DNA of 11,591 nt from an uncultured Enterorhabdus sp. (GTDB lineage: Bacteria > Actinomycetota > Coriobacteriia > Coriobacteriales > Eggerthellaceae): assembly GCA_947645965.1 (NCBI GenBank), contig CANSES010000031.1, forward strand, positions 1 to 11,591. Reading direction: 5' to 3'. The position numbers and the translations under genes are program-made. The notes below the pieces were generated by a model. That model saw nothing but the letters and a program-made list of their open reading frames with translations. It had not been told where the DNA came from and searched no databases. How positions within the stretch are numbered: position 1 is the first letter of the stretch; the number at the start of each line of letters is the position of its first letter. Positions 1 through 7,019 of the stretch are shown here, piece after piece.

Positions 1-30
1 CGCGGGAGGACAGGTCGTTCCGCTCGCAGG

Positions 31-52
31 GGGCGCTTTTTCGCGCCCTTTT
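31..52 (+). terminator. Intrinsic terminator 1 of an upstream gene
   Basis: The stem GGGCGC (31-36) pairs with GCGCCC (43-48) around a T-rich loop and is followed by TTTT (49-52). The stem can be lengthened by weaker G-U pairs on its left side. It points rightward and lies before the first gene here, so it most likely ends transcription of a gene left of the window. No reading frame can be assigned in positions 1-30. Confidence 0.7.
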
Positions 53-66
53 GCCATAGAATTTAG

Positions 67-101
67 CCCCTTGGACCAAAGGTTCGAGGGGTTTTTCTTT
101 T
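67..101 (+). terminator. Intrinsic terminator 2, tandem to the first
   Basis: An 11-bp stem (67-77 with 81-91, including two G-U pairs) closes an AAA triloop and is followed by TTTTTCTTTT (92-101). This is a strong canonical rho-independent terminator. With the hairpin at 31-52 it forms a tandem pair that should insulate the following operon from upstream transcription. It also implies that the operon's own promoter lies between about 101 and 190. Confidence 0.8.
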
Positions 102-158
102 GCCTGACTTAAGGGTGCGATTCGTCAACAGCGACGAGCGCGCCAGGGGCGATTGCGC

Positions 159-164
159 TATGAT
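159..164 (+). promoter_or_regulatory. Possible -10 box of the yhgE operon
   Basis: TATGAT matches the TATAAT consensus at five of six positions and sits about 50 nt before the preferred ATG at 214. No convincing -35 hexamer is visible 16-18 nt upstream, so this is only a candidate. If correct, transcription would begin near 171, which excludes the in-frame starts at 100 and 160. The rest of 102-213 shows no other recognisable element apart from the ribosome binding site before 214. Confidence 0.25.
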
Positions 165-213
165 GAGCGGTACGCATGTGGTGATCGAGACGAGCGGAAA
201 GGGAGCTCATTCC

Positions 214-2937
214 ATGCGCAACGTGTTGAAGATTCTCAAGCGCGATGTTCTGCGCTTAGTGCATACGCCGGCGGCCCTGGTGGTCGTCGTGGCGCTGTTG
301 CTGCTACCCTCGGTGTACACCTGGTACAACGTCATCGGTTTCTGGAACCCTTACGACAACACGGGGAACTTGCGCGTCTGCGTGGTGAACCAGGACGCGG
401 GCGGCTCTTCCGAGCTGACGGGGTCCATGAACGTGGGCGATAAGATCGTTGATCAGCTGCACGAGAACGATCAGCTAGATTGGGTCTTCACCGACTACGA
501 CAGCGCCATGGCCGAGCTGCGTTCGGGCAATGCCTATGCCGCTTTCGTCATTCCGGCGCAATTCACCTCGGACTTGCTGACGATCACCACGGGGAAGTTC
601 ACCCAGCCCCAGCTGCAATACTTCGTGAACGAGAAGGCGGGGCCGGTGGCGCCCAAGATCACCGACACGGGGGCCACGACCCTCGATGAGACCATCAACT
701 CCACCTTTGTGTCCACGGTGACCGATGTGGCAGTGAAAGCCATCGACGAGGCCATTGACGACTCCCAGGCCCAGGCGGGCGAGTCGCGCTCGCGGGCAGC
801 GGAGAAGATCGCGGCGGCGGCCACCTCGGTGGGCGAGGCCCGCACGACCCTGGCGGGCATCAAGACCGCCGCGACCGAGGCCCAGACGAAGATCGACGGG
901 GCCCGCGAGGCGCTGACCAAGGCCACGACGGGCATCGATGAGGCCGAGACCAGTCTCGGCGAGCTGTCGGCCACGTCCACGGCCCTCCAGAAGACGCTGG
1001 CGGACTTCTCGGCCTTTGCCATGCCGGCGGTGACCAAGGCCCTGGGAGCGGCCACGACGGCGGCCTCTCAGGCCAACAAAGCCGCCGCCAAGCTGACGGG
1101 CACCGTGGGCGAGGCCCAGGGCGGCATCCAGGCCGCCATCGCCCAGGGGCGCGCCGCTGTGACCGAGAGCCGATCTACTGCCGATGCCCTGCGCGCGGCG
1201 GCCCAGGGGCTTCCGCCCGGCTCGTCAGAGCGCACGGCCCTGGAAACGCTGGCGAAGAACTTGGACGAGCGATCCGATGCGGCCGAGCAGACGCTGGACG
1301 ATCTTGAAGGCCTGGCCGACCGCACGCAGGATACGGCCGGAGCCATCGAGGATGCCACGGCATCGCTGAACACCGCGGTGCAGGAGGCCTCCGATCATAT
1401 GAACGCTTACGCCACGGGCCTGTTCGGCACCACCATCCCCGCGGTGAACAGCGCCCTGGATGCCCTGGCGGAAACCTCCGATGCCCTCACCGAGGCCCTC
1501 GGCACCCAGCGGCTGCTCGTACAGCAGACGGGTTTGGTGATCGATCAGCTGGATGCCACCATGACCACGGCCCGCAGCACCATCGACGAGACCGACAAGC
1601 TGTTCGCCGGCCTGGAATCGGAGCTGGGCATTGTCTACAACGACGTGCTGGCCTTCGGCACCTCCGACGCCCTGGCGCGCCTGGTGGGCGAGGAGGGGCT
1701 GAACTCCGAGCGCATCGCCAGCTTCATGGCCTCGCCCACCGAGGTGAAGACCGAGCCTTTGTACACGCTGAACGCCTACGGCTCGGCCATGGCGCCGCTG
1801 TTCATGAACTTGACCTTCTGGATCGGCGCCTTCATGCTGCTCGTCATCATGCGCCAGGAGGTGGACGACGAGGGCGTGGCGGGGCTCACCTTGGCCCAGC
1901 GCTATTGGGCCCGCTTCCTCTTGCTGGCGGTGATGGCCGTGCTCCAGGCGCTCATCTGCTGCGCCGGTGTGCTGGCCATCGGCGTGCAGGCCGTCAGCGC
2001 GCCCGCGCTCTTCGCGGCGGCGGCCTGCGCCTCGCTGGCCTACCTCGCGATCATCTACGCCTTCTCGGTCACCTTGCAGCATATCGGGAAGGGCATCTGC
2101 ATCATTTTGGTGTTCGCCCAGATTCCCGGGGCCACGGGCCTGTACCCCATCGAGATGACCTCGGGATTCTTCCAGGCCATCTACCCGCTGTTCCCCTTCA
2201 CCTACGGCATCGGGGCCATGCGCGAGGCCATCTGCGGCTTCTACGGCACGCAGTACCTCTCCGATCTGCTGGTGCTGGGGCTGTTCTTCGCGACGTTCAT
2301 GGCCGCCGGGCTGCTGCTGCGACCGCTCATGGCGAACGTGAACCGCATGGTGGCACGTCAGGTGCGCGAGGGCGGTCTGTTCAACGGCGAGGACGTGGAT
2401 CTGCCCGTGCGGCCTTACCGCATCTCCCAGATTCTGCGGGCGCTTTCCGACAAGGGCGGCTACAGGGCGGCGCTCACCCGGCGCTACGCCCGCTTCACGC
2501 GCTGGTACCCGCGGCTCACGAAGGGCGCGCTTATCGCCGGCGTGGCGGTGCCCGTGGCGCTGGCCGTGGTGTTCGCGCTGACGCCGGCTGAGAAGGTGTG
2601 GCTGCTCACCGCGTGGCTTCTGTGGCTCATCCTCATCTTCGTGGCCCTGGTGGTCATCGAGAGTTTGCGCTACAGCTTCGAGCGCCAGATGAAGCTGGAG
2701 ACGATGTCGGACGCGAGCCTCATCGGGCTCTACGACGCCACAGCCGCGGTCGATGAGGCCCCCGACGGGGCCAGTGTGACAGGCGTGACAGGGGTCGGGT
2801 GCTTTGTCACATCGGAAAAAGTGGACGGATGCCCTGATGGGGCGCAGGAAGCGGTCGATGCGGCCGACGAGGGGGAAGATGTGACAAAGCACCCGACCCC
2901 TGTCACGCCGGCGAAGGGGGGTGAGCGCGATGTCTAA
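214..2937 (+). CDS. YhgE/Pip family membrane protein, first of a tandem pair
   Basis: Multi-pass membrane protein of the YhgE/Pip family. This family includes lactococcal phage infection protein Pip and is related to EsaA/YueB of type VII secretion; the cellular role of most members is unknown. The ATG at 214 is chosen because AAAGGGAG lies 8 nt upstream and MRNVLKILKRDVLRL is a typical family N-terminus; the frame is open back to a TTG at 100, with ATGs at 160 and 163. The product is 907 residues: one N-terminal membrane helix (about 18-35), the conserved YTWYNV..FWNPYDNTGNL region and NVGDKI motif, a long Ala/Thr/Glu-rich predicted coiled-coil ectodomain (about 165-500), then SAMAPLF and five ABC-2-permease-like helices (about 525-705). 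Unusually, two further helices (about 770-790 and 795-816) and a hydrophilic tail follow. The last part of the tail is encoded by a long inverted repeat. The gene overlaps its paralogue by 8 nt. Family call is firm; function is not. Confidence 0.93.
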   Translation: MRNVLKILKRDVLRLVHTPAALVVVVALLLLPSVYTWYNVIGFWNPYDNTGNLRVCVVNQDAGGSSELTGSMNVGDKIVDQLHENDQLDWVFTDYDSAMAELRSGNAYAAFVIPAQFTSDLLTITTGKFTQPQLQYFVNEKAGPVAPKITDTGATTLDETINSTFVSTVTDVAVKAIDEAIDDSQAQAGESRSRAAEKIAAAATSVGEARTTLAGIKTAATEAQTKIDGAREALTKATTGIDEAETSLGELSATSTALQKTLADFSAFAMPAVTKALGAATTAASQANKAAAKLTGTVGEAQGGIQAAIAQGRAAVTESRSTADALRAAAQGLPPGSSERTALETLAKNLDERSDAAEQTLDDLEGLADRTQDTAGAIEDATASLNTAVQEASDHMNAYATGLFGTTIPAVNSALDALAETSDALTEALGTQRLLVQQTGLVIDQLDATMTTARSTIDETDKLFAGLESELGIVYNDVLAFGTSDALARLVGEEGLNSERIASFMASPTEVKTEPLYTLNAYGSAMAPLFMNLTFWIGAFMLLVIMRQEVDDEGVAGLTLAQRYWARFLLLAVMAVLQALICCAGVLAIGVQAVSAPALFAAAACASLAYLAIIYAFSVTLQHIGKGICIILVFAQIPGATGLYPIEMTSGFFQAIYPLFPFTYGIGAMREAICGFYGTQYLSDLLVLGLFFATFMAAGLLLRPLMANVNRMVARQVREGGLFNGEDVDLPVRPYRISQILRALSDKGGYRAALTRRYARFTRWYPRLTKGALIAGVAVPVALAVVFALTPAEKVWLLTAWLLWLILIFVALVVIESLRYSFERQMKLETMSDASLIGLYDATAAVDEAPDGASVTGVTGVGCFVTSEKVDGCPDGAQEAVDAADEGEDVTKHPTPVTPAKGGERDV
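2782..2909. repeat. Perfect 32-bp inverted repeat, REP/BIME-like, inside a gene
   Basis: Positions 2782-2813 are the exact reverse complement of 2878-2909, separated by 64 nt. Each arm is itself a small hairpin, with GTGACA (2785-2790) pairing TGTCAC (2805-2810) in the left arm and the mirrored arrangement in the right arm. GTGACAGG is also present in tandem just before (2776-2783 and 2785-2792). Two inverted copies of a short palindrome is the architecture of REP doublets (BIMEs), which are moved by REP-associated tyrosine transposases. The element is translated as part of the first YhgE tail and ends 4 nt before the ribosome binding site of the second YhgE gene. Assignment to the REP class is inference; the inverted repeat itself is certain. 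Confidence 0.9.
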
Positions 2938-5122
2938 TGTCATCCGCTTGATGCGGGCCGATCTCGCCCGGCTGCGGGCCAACGTGATGTCCGTCATCAT
3001 CGCCGTGGGACTCATCATCGTGCCCTCGCTGTTCGCGTGGTACAACATCATCGCCTGTTGGAATGTGTTCGACAACACCGGCAACCTCACCGTGGCCGTG
3101 GCCAACACCGACGAGGGCTACAAGAGCGATCTGGTGCCCTTGCGGGTGAACGTGGGCGATCAGGTGGTCAGCGCTCTGCGGGCCAACGATCAGATCGACT
3201 GGGTGTTCACCGACGAGGCCGATGCCATCGACGGGGCCCGCTCGGGCCGTTACTACGCGGCCGTGGTCATTCCGCCCAGTTTCAGTCGCGACATGCTCAC
3301 CTTCTACACGGCCCACGTGCAGCACGCCGACATCATCTACTACACCAACGAGAAGAAGAGCGCCATCGCCCCCAAGATCACCGACAAGGGGGCTGATTCG
3401 GTGTCCTACCAGATCAACGCCGTGTTCGCCGAGACCCTGTCGGAGGTGTCGCTGTCGCTGGCGGAATCGGTGTCGTCGTTCGCGGAGAACGAGGACTGGG
3501 ACGGCCGCATCGCGGTGGTGGCCGATCACGTGCGCGAGATGGCCGACGCCTTCGACGACGCGGCCCAGGTGCTCTCCCTGTACAGCACCTTGGCCCAGGC
3601 CTGCCAGAACCTCGCCCAGGACTCCTCGGCTCTGGCCACCTCGGCGGCCGATGCCGTGGATGCGACGCTTACGGCCGCCACGAGCCGCACCGATGCGGTG
3701 CCCGGCACCGTGGACGCTCTGACCGATTCGGCTTCGGCGCTTTCCGATGCCCTGGCCGACAGCGCGGCCGGCTTCGACGGGGTGTCGCGGTCCATCGACG
3801 ATCTGTTCGACGTGGCGTCGCGGGATATGGACGGGGCCGTGGGCGATCTGCGCAACCAGGCCACCACCTTGGAGAAGCAGGGGGCGCTGTACCGCGATGC
3901 GGCCTCGTCGCTGCAAGGGCTGGTGCCCAGCCTGCCGCCCGAGGTGCAGCCCCAGGCCAATGCTGTGGTCAGCCGCCTGAACACCGTGGCCGGTCAGGCC
4001 GATGCCATGGCCTCGAGCCTGCGCAGCGCCGCCGACAAGCTGGAGCGCGGGGCCGGCGACATCTCCTCGGAGCGAGAGGCGGCCAAGGCCCAGGCGGCCG
4101 AGGCGCGCCAATCCATTCAGGCGCTGAGGGATGAGTACGATGCCAACGTGCGCCCGGGCCTGGCCACCCTGGCCGAGGATGCCCAGGCCATGGCCGCCTC
4201 CATGGGAGCCATTACGGCGAACCTGCAGGGCGTGGGCGGCGATCTGTCGGCCTCGGCCGGCTCTGCCGCGACGGTGATGGGGGATACGGCGGCCAAGATC
4301 ACCGAGACTACCGACAAGCTGCACGGGGTGGCCGCCGATCTGCGGGCCATGGCCGTGGACATCGATACGGCCCTGGCGTCGGGCAACCGCGATGCGCTGC
4401 GGGATGTGCTGGGGGCCGATGTGTCGGTGCTGTCCCGGGCCTTGGCGGCGCCGGTGGCCCTCGATCGGGTGCCGGTCTTCCCCGTTGAGAACTTCGGCAG
4501 CGCCATGGCGCCGCTCTACACCACCTTGGCCCTGTTCATCGGCTCGCTTTTGATCCTCGTGGTGATCAAGCCGCGCCCCTCGACCCGCGAGATCGAGGCG
4601 GCGGGGCTTACAAGCCCCAAGCCCCGCCAGCTGTTCTTCGGGCGCTTCGGCGTGATGGCGGCCCTCTCCCTGGCCCAGACCACGGTGATGGCCCTGGGCA
4701 ACTTGCTGTTTCTACAGGTGCAGGTGGCCGATGTCGTGCAGTTCATGGTCTGCTTCTGGGGCGCCGGGCTCGTGTTCACCTTCATCATCTACGCCCTGGT
4801 GGTGTCCTTCGCGAATTTGGGGAAGGCCATCGCCGTGCTGCTGCTGATCATCCAGGTGACCGGCTGCGGCGGCTCGTTTCCCCTGCAGCTTTTGCCCGGA
4901 TTCATCCAGGCCTTAAGCCCCTGGCTGCCCGCCACCCATGTGGTGAACGCCATGCGCACCGCCATGATGGGCGGCGCGGCGAGCGACTTCTGGCTGCAGA
5001 TGGGGGAATTGACCCTGTTCCTGATCCCCGCCGCCCTTTTGGGCCTTGTTTTGCGCAAGCCGCTGGAGAAGTTCATGGAATGGTACGTGGAACAGGTAGA
5101 ATCGTCCAAGTTAGTCGGATGA
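2930..5122 (+). CDS. YhgE/Pip family membrane protein, second of a tandem pair
   Basis: A 730-residue paralogue of the preceding protein. Shared landmarks include FAWYNIIACWNVFDNTGNL near the N-terminus, NVGDQVV, NDQIDWVFTD, YTNEKKSAIAPKITDKGA and GSAMAPLY. One N-terminal helix (about 21-35) precedes a long Ala/Ser/Asp-rich helical ectodomain (about 170-500). Five C-terminal helices follow (roughly 529-547, 571-595, 604-627, 631-649, 693-710). It lacks the extra helix pair and tail of its partner and so has the usual family architecture. The start is ATG 2930, preceded by AAGGGGGG with 8 nt spacing; an in-frame GTG at 2921 is less well placed. It overlaps the upstream stop codon, so translation is probably coupled, and the pair may act as a heteromeric complex (inference). 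Phage receptor activity is known for Pip but cannot be claimed here. Confidence 0.93.
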   Translation: MSNVIRLMRADLARLRANVMSVIIAVGLIIVPSLFAWYNIIACWNVFDNTGNLTVAVANTDEGYKSDLVPLRVNVGDQVVSALRANDQIDWVFTDEADAIDGARSGRYYAAVVIPPSFSRDMLTFYTAHVQHADIIYYTNEKKSAIAPKITDKGADSVSYQINAVFAETLSEVSLSLAESVSSFAENEDWDGRIAVVADHVREMADAFDDAAQVLSLYSTLAQACQNLAQDSSALATSAADAVDATLTAATSRTDAVPGTVDALTDSASALSDALADSAAGFDGVSRSIDDLFDVASRDMDGAVGDLRNQATTLEKQGALYRDAASSLQGLVPSLPPEVQPQANAVVSRLNTVAGQADAMASSLRSAADKLERGAGDISSEREAAKAQAAEARQSIQALRDEYDANVRPGLATLAEDAQAMAASMGAITANLQGVGGDLSASAGSAATVMGDTAAKITETTDKLHGVAADLRAMAVDIDTALASGNRDALRDVLGADVSVLSRALAAPVALDRVPVFPVENFGSAMAPLYTTLALFIGSLLILVVIKPRPSTREIEAAGLTSPKPRQLFFGRFGVMAALSLAQTTVMALGNLLFLQVQVADVVQFMVCFWGAGLVFTFIIYALVVSFANLGKAIAVLLLIIQVTGCGGSFPLQLLPGFIQALSPWLPATHVVNAMRTAMMGGAASDFWLQMGELTLFLIPAALLGLVLRKPLEKFMEWYVEQVESSKLVG

Positions 5123-5134
5123 TAAGGAGTGCCC

Positions 5135-5587
5135 ATGGCCGGCTTGACCGATGAGCAAATTGCCGAAGAGGAGAAGTTTCTGCGGGGGCTGCCCCGGGTG
5201 AACCTGGGGGCGCTGTTTCTGGCGCCGGTGTGGGGGCCGGCCCATGGGATGTGGGCGGCGTTTCTGTTCTTCGTGGCGTGGCTGTTCACCGACAACGTGA
5301 TCTATGCGGCGGTGACCGAGCCCACGGTGCTGTCGGTGGTGCTGGCCGTGGTGATGACCGTGGCGCTCGTGGGGGCGACGGTGGTGTTCGCCATCGTGTC
5401 GCAGCCCTTCGCGGCCCATCGCGCCGAGAATATGGGGGAGAGCCGCGAGCACTACCTGCGCCGCCAGCGCGTGTGGGCCATCGTGTCGGCGGTGGTGGCC
5501 GTGATCGTGGTGGTGCTGGCCACCTACTACAACCTGGAGATCCGCCCCGTGGTCGATGCGGCCGCCGAGGCAGCCGCGGGTGCGCAG
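5135..5587 (+). CDS. Small multi-pass membrane protein (DUF2628-like)
   Basis: A 151-residue protein of unknown function; the stop codon TGA occupies 5588-5590. The start is ATG 5135 with AAGGAG at 5124-5129. A short acidic N-terminus (DEQIAEEEKFLRGLPR) is followed by NLGALFLAPVWGPAHGMWAA. This resembles the N-A-(A/G)-F-hydrophobic-P-x-W signature of DUF2628-type proteins, in which a membrane helix begins right after a conserved aromatic/proline segment; the resemblance is by eye only. Hydrophobic segments lie at about 23-60 (probably one or two passes), 62-90 and 112-130, with a basic loop (SREHYLRRQR) between the last two. The start is 12 nt after the yhgE stop and the end overlaps the next start, so it is almost certainly co-transcribed with the two YhgE genes and may work with them. 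Confidence 0.85.
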
Positions 5588-6129
5588 TGAGCGCGGGGGA
5601 CGCTTTGGTCGATCCGTCCCGTACGGCGGCGGTGTTCTTCGTGGGCAACCGCCTTATGCTGGACGACGGCGTGGGGCCGGCGGCCTATGACGCCGTTCTG
5701 GCGGCCTACGAGGTGCCGGCCAACGTGACGCTCGTGGATGTGGGCTGCATGTCGCTGGATATGCTGCCCTATGTGGAGCGCTTCGACGTGATTCTCACCG
5801 TGGATGCCGTGGACGGCACGGGCGATGCGCCCGGCACTGTTTATCGTTTCGAGCCCGATGCCATGGCGCGCCATGCCGGCCCCGAGGCATCGCTGCACGA
5901 CCTGAAGCTCGTGGACCTCTTCGATGCTGCCAGCTTGATGGGCTATGAGGCCGAGGGCTACTGCCTCGGCATGCAGGTGGCCAACCCGTCGCCCGACCAG
6001 TTCGTGGTGGGCCTCACCCCCGAATGCGCGGCCGCCCTGCCCCTGCTTGTGGAAACCGTCGTCGCCGAGCTGCACCGCCGCGGCTTCCCTCTGAGGAAGA
6101 GGGAGGAGTCCGAGGGCGCCGTCCTGTAG
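5587..6129 (+). CDS. M52-type hydrogenase maturation protease (HycI/HyaD-like)
   Basis: Probable endopeptidase of the HycI/HybD/HyaD family, which trims the C-terminus of a [NiFe]-hydrogenase large subunit after nickel insertion. The 180-residue product has the family signature GNRLMLDDGVGP (20-31), the second motif ILTVDAVDG (69-77) and the histidine segment SLHDLKLVDLF (102-112). The three residues expected to coordinate nickel are therefore all present: D27, D73 and H104. Length is near the family norm. The start is probably GTG 5587, overlapping the previous TGA (GTGA). An in-frame TTG at 5605 preceded by GGGGGA is an alternative, and the true start cannot be settled from sequence alone. 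No hydrogenase structural gene lies in the window, so this copy is either detached from its substrate locus or repurposed. Confidence 0.85.
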   Translation: MSAGDALVDPSRTAAVFFVGNRLMLDDGVGPAAYDAVLAAYEVPANVTLVDVGCMSLDMLPYVERFDVILTVDAVDGTGDAPGTVYRFEPDAMARHAGPEASLHDLKLVDLFDAASLMGYEAEGYCLGMQVANPSPDQFVVGLTPECAAALPLLVETVVAELHRRGFPLRKREESEGAVL

Positions 6130-6139
6130 GATCGCCCTC
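6112..6139 (+). other. Hairpin across the protease stop codon
   Basis: GAGGGCG (6112-6118) pairs with CGCCCTC (6133-6139), with a further CCT/AGG pairing inside, and the TAG stop (6127-6129) lies in the structure. There is no following T-run, so it is not a canonical intrinsic terminator. It could protect the 3' end of the operon transcript or help end it together with the REP pair just downstream. Confidence 0.4.
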
Positions 6140-6140
6140 T

Positions 6141-6205
6141 GTAGGGGCGGGCTTCAGGCCGCCCGTCAACTGTGGCCGATGGGGCGGGCTGAAGCCCGCT
6201 CCTAC
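6141..6205. repeat. Inverted pair of GTAG-type REP sequences (BIME)
   Basis: The forward copy (6141-6165) begins GTAGGGGCGGGCTTCAG. The reverse copy (6181-6205), read on the minus strand, begins GTAGGAGCGGGCTTCAG. The two match at 22 of 25 positions and are separated by 15 nt. The reverse copy contains a perfect stem GCGGGC-TTCA-GCCCGC. A 5' GTAG followed by a GC-rich imperfect palindrome is the hallmark of REPs mobilised by REP-associated tyrosine transposases, and two inverted copies form a BIME. It lies between the convergent protease and nth genes, a typical place for REPs, where it may stabilise both 3' ends. No transposase is encoded nearby. Confidence 0.85.
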
Positions 6206-6242
6206 GAAGGTGCTCCCGTGCTCGCTCCAGCGAAAAGGCTTC

Positions 6243-6905
6243 CTAGCTCCACTGGCCGCGGGTGGGGCAGAGGTCGCCGACGATGCAGTCGGCGCAGCGG
6301 GGGTTGCGGGCGCGGCAGAACTCGCGGCCGAAGTGCACCCACTGGTGGTTTATGAACAGCCACTGGTCGCGGGGATACACTTTCAGCAGAATGTCCTCCA
6401 CCTTCTGGGGCGTGTCGGCCGAGGGGCCGGCCAGCTTCAGGCGGTGGGCGATGCGAAAGACGTGGGTGTCCACGGCGATGCCCTGGGGATCCTTGAAGGC
6501 CTCGCACATGACGCAGTTCGCGGTCTTGCGGCCCACGCCGGGCAGCTTCTGCAGGGCGTCCACATCGGCGGGGATCTCTCCGCCGAAGTCGGCCATGACG
6601 GTTTGGGCCAGGGCCACGAGGTTCTTCGCCTTGCTGCGGAAGAACCCCAGGGAGTGGATGATCTCGGCGATGGCGGCCGGGTCGGCGGCGGCCATGGCGG
6701 CTGGGGTGGGATAGGCAGCGAACAGCGCCGGGGTGGTCTTGTTCACGGCGGCATCGGTGCACTGGGCCGACAGCACCACGGCCACGGTCAGCTCGAAGGG
6801 GGTCGTGTAGTCCAGCGATGCCTTGCCGGGACCGTAGTGGGCGAACATGCGCTCCTCGACGGCCGCCGCCCGCTGTCGCTTGCTCGCCAGAGATTCCCGT
6901 GCCAT
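6243..6905 (-). CDS. nth: Endonuclease III, DNA glycosylase/AP lyase
   Basis: Base excision repair enzyme that removes oxidised pyrimidines and cleaves the resulting abasic site. The 220-residue product is full length for the family. Visible signatures are LSAQCTDAAVNKTTP (45-59), the helix-hairpin-helix LPGVGRKTAN (121-130) with the catalytic lysine K127, and VDTHVFRIAHR with the catalytic aspartate D146. The C-terminal 4Fe-4S cluster loop has the exact spacing C-X6-C-X2-C-X5-C (C197, C204, C207, C213). The ATG at 6905 is preceded by AAGGAG (minus strand, 6916-6911) with 5 nt spacing, so the start is well supported. It is transcribed alone, convergent to the protease operon. The sigma/anti-sigma genes lie upstream on the same strand but are separated from it by a hairpin. 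Confidence 0.97.
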   Translation of the reverse strand: MARESLASKRQRAAAVEERMFAHYGPGKASLDYTTPFELTVAVVLSAQCTDAAVNKTTPALFAAYPTPAAMAAADPAAIAEIIHSLGFFRSKAKNLVALAQTVMADFGGEIPADVDALQKLPGVGRKTANCVMCEAFKDPQGIAVDTHVFRIAHRLKLAGPSADTPQKVEDILLKVYPRDQWLFINHQWVHFGREFCRARNPRCADCIVGDLCPTRGQWS

Positions 6906-6969
6906 GATCGCTCCTTATCGTTGGGCGCGGTATCGGGGATGCCGCGCGTAGGCTGCTGTGCCGATGACC

Positions 6970-6975
6970 ATTATA
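6970..6975 (-). promoter_or_regulatory. Candidate -10 box for nth
   Basis: Read on the minus strand this is a perfect TATAAT, about 65 nt upstream of the nth start codon. The hexamer 17 nt further upstream (GATACG on the minus strand) matches the -35 consensus poorly. The box lies just past the terminator-like hairpin that follows the anti-sigma gene. That placement fits an independent nth promoter starting after the upstream transcript ends. Confidence 0.45.
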
Positions 6976-7015
6976 AAGGAGAAGGGGCGCGTCGTATCTG
7001 GGCGCCGCGCCCCTT
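6975..7015 (-). terminator. Terminator-like hairpin after the anti-sigma gene
   Basis: A perfect 10-bp stem (AAGGGGCGCG at 6982-6991 with CGCGCCCCTT at 7006-7015) surrounds a 14-nt loop. It begins 4 nt past the stop codon of the minus-strand gene at 7020-8591. On the minus strand it is followed by TCTCCTTTAT, a pyrimidine-rich but interrupted tail, so termination may be partial. This would let some sigma-operon transcript read into nth. Confidence 0.5.
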
Positions 7016-7019
7016 GAGA

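Noticed and set aside
67..91. GGTTCGAGGGG resembling a tRNA T-arm
   Set aside because: No acceptor, D or anticodon arms can be drawn around it, and the bases form one side of a clean terminator stem.
100..213. Earlier in-frame starts (TTG 100, ATG 160, ATG 163) for the first YhgE protein
   Set aside because: The added 17-38 residues are not hydrophobic or family-like, the TTG lies in the T-run of a terminator, and ATG 214 has a better ribosome binding site and a typical family N-terminus.
5230..5586. Upstream extension of the protease frame into the small membrane-protein gene
   Set aside because: The extra residues are Arg/Gly-rich out-of-frame translation of the overlapping gene and do not resemble the protease family, whose conserved part begins after the GTG at 5587.
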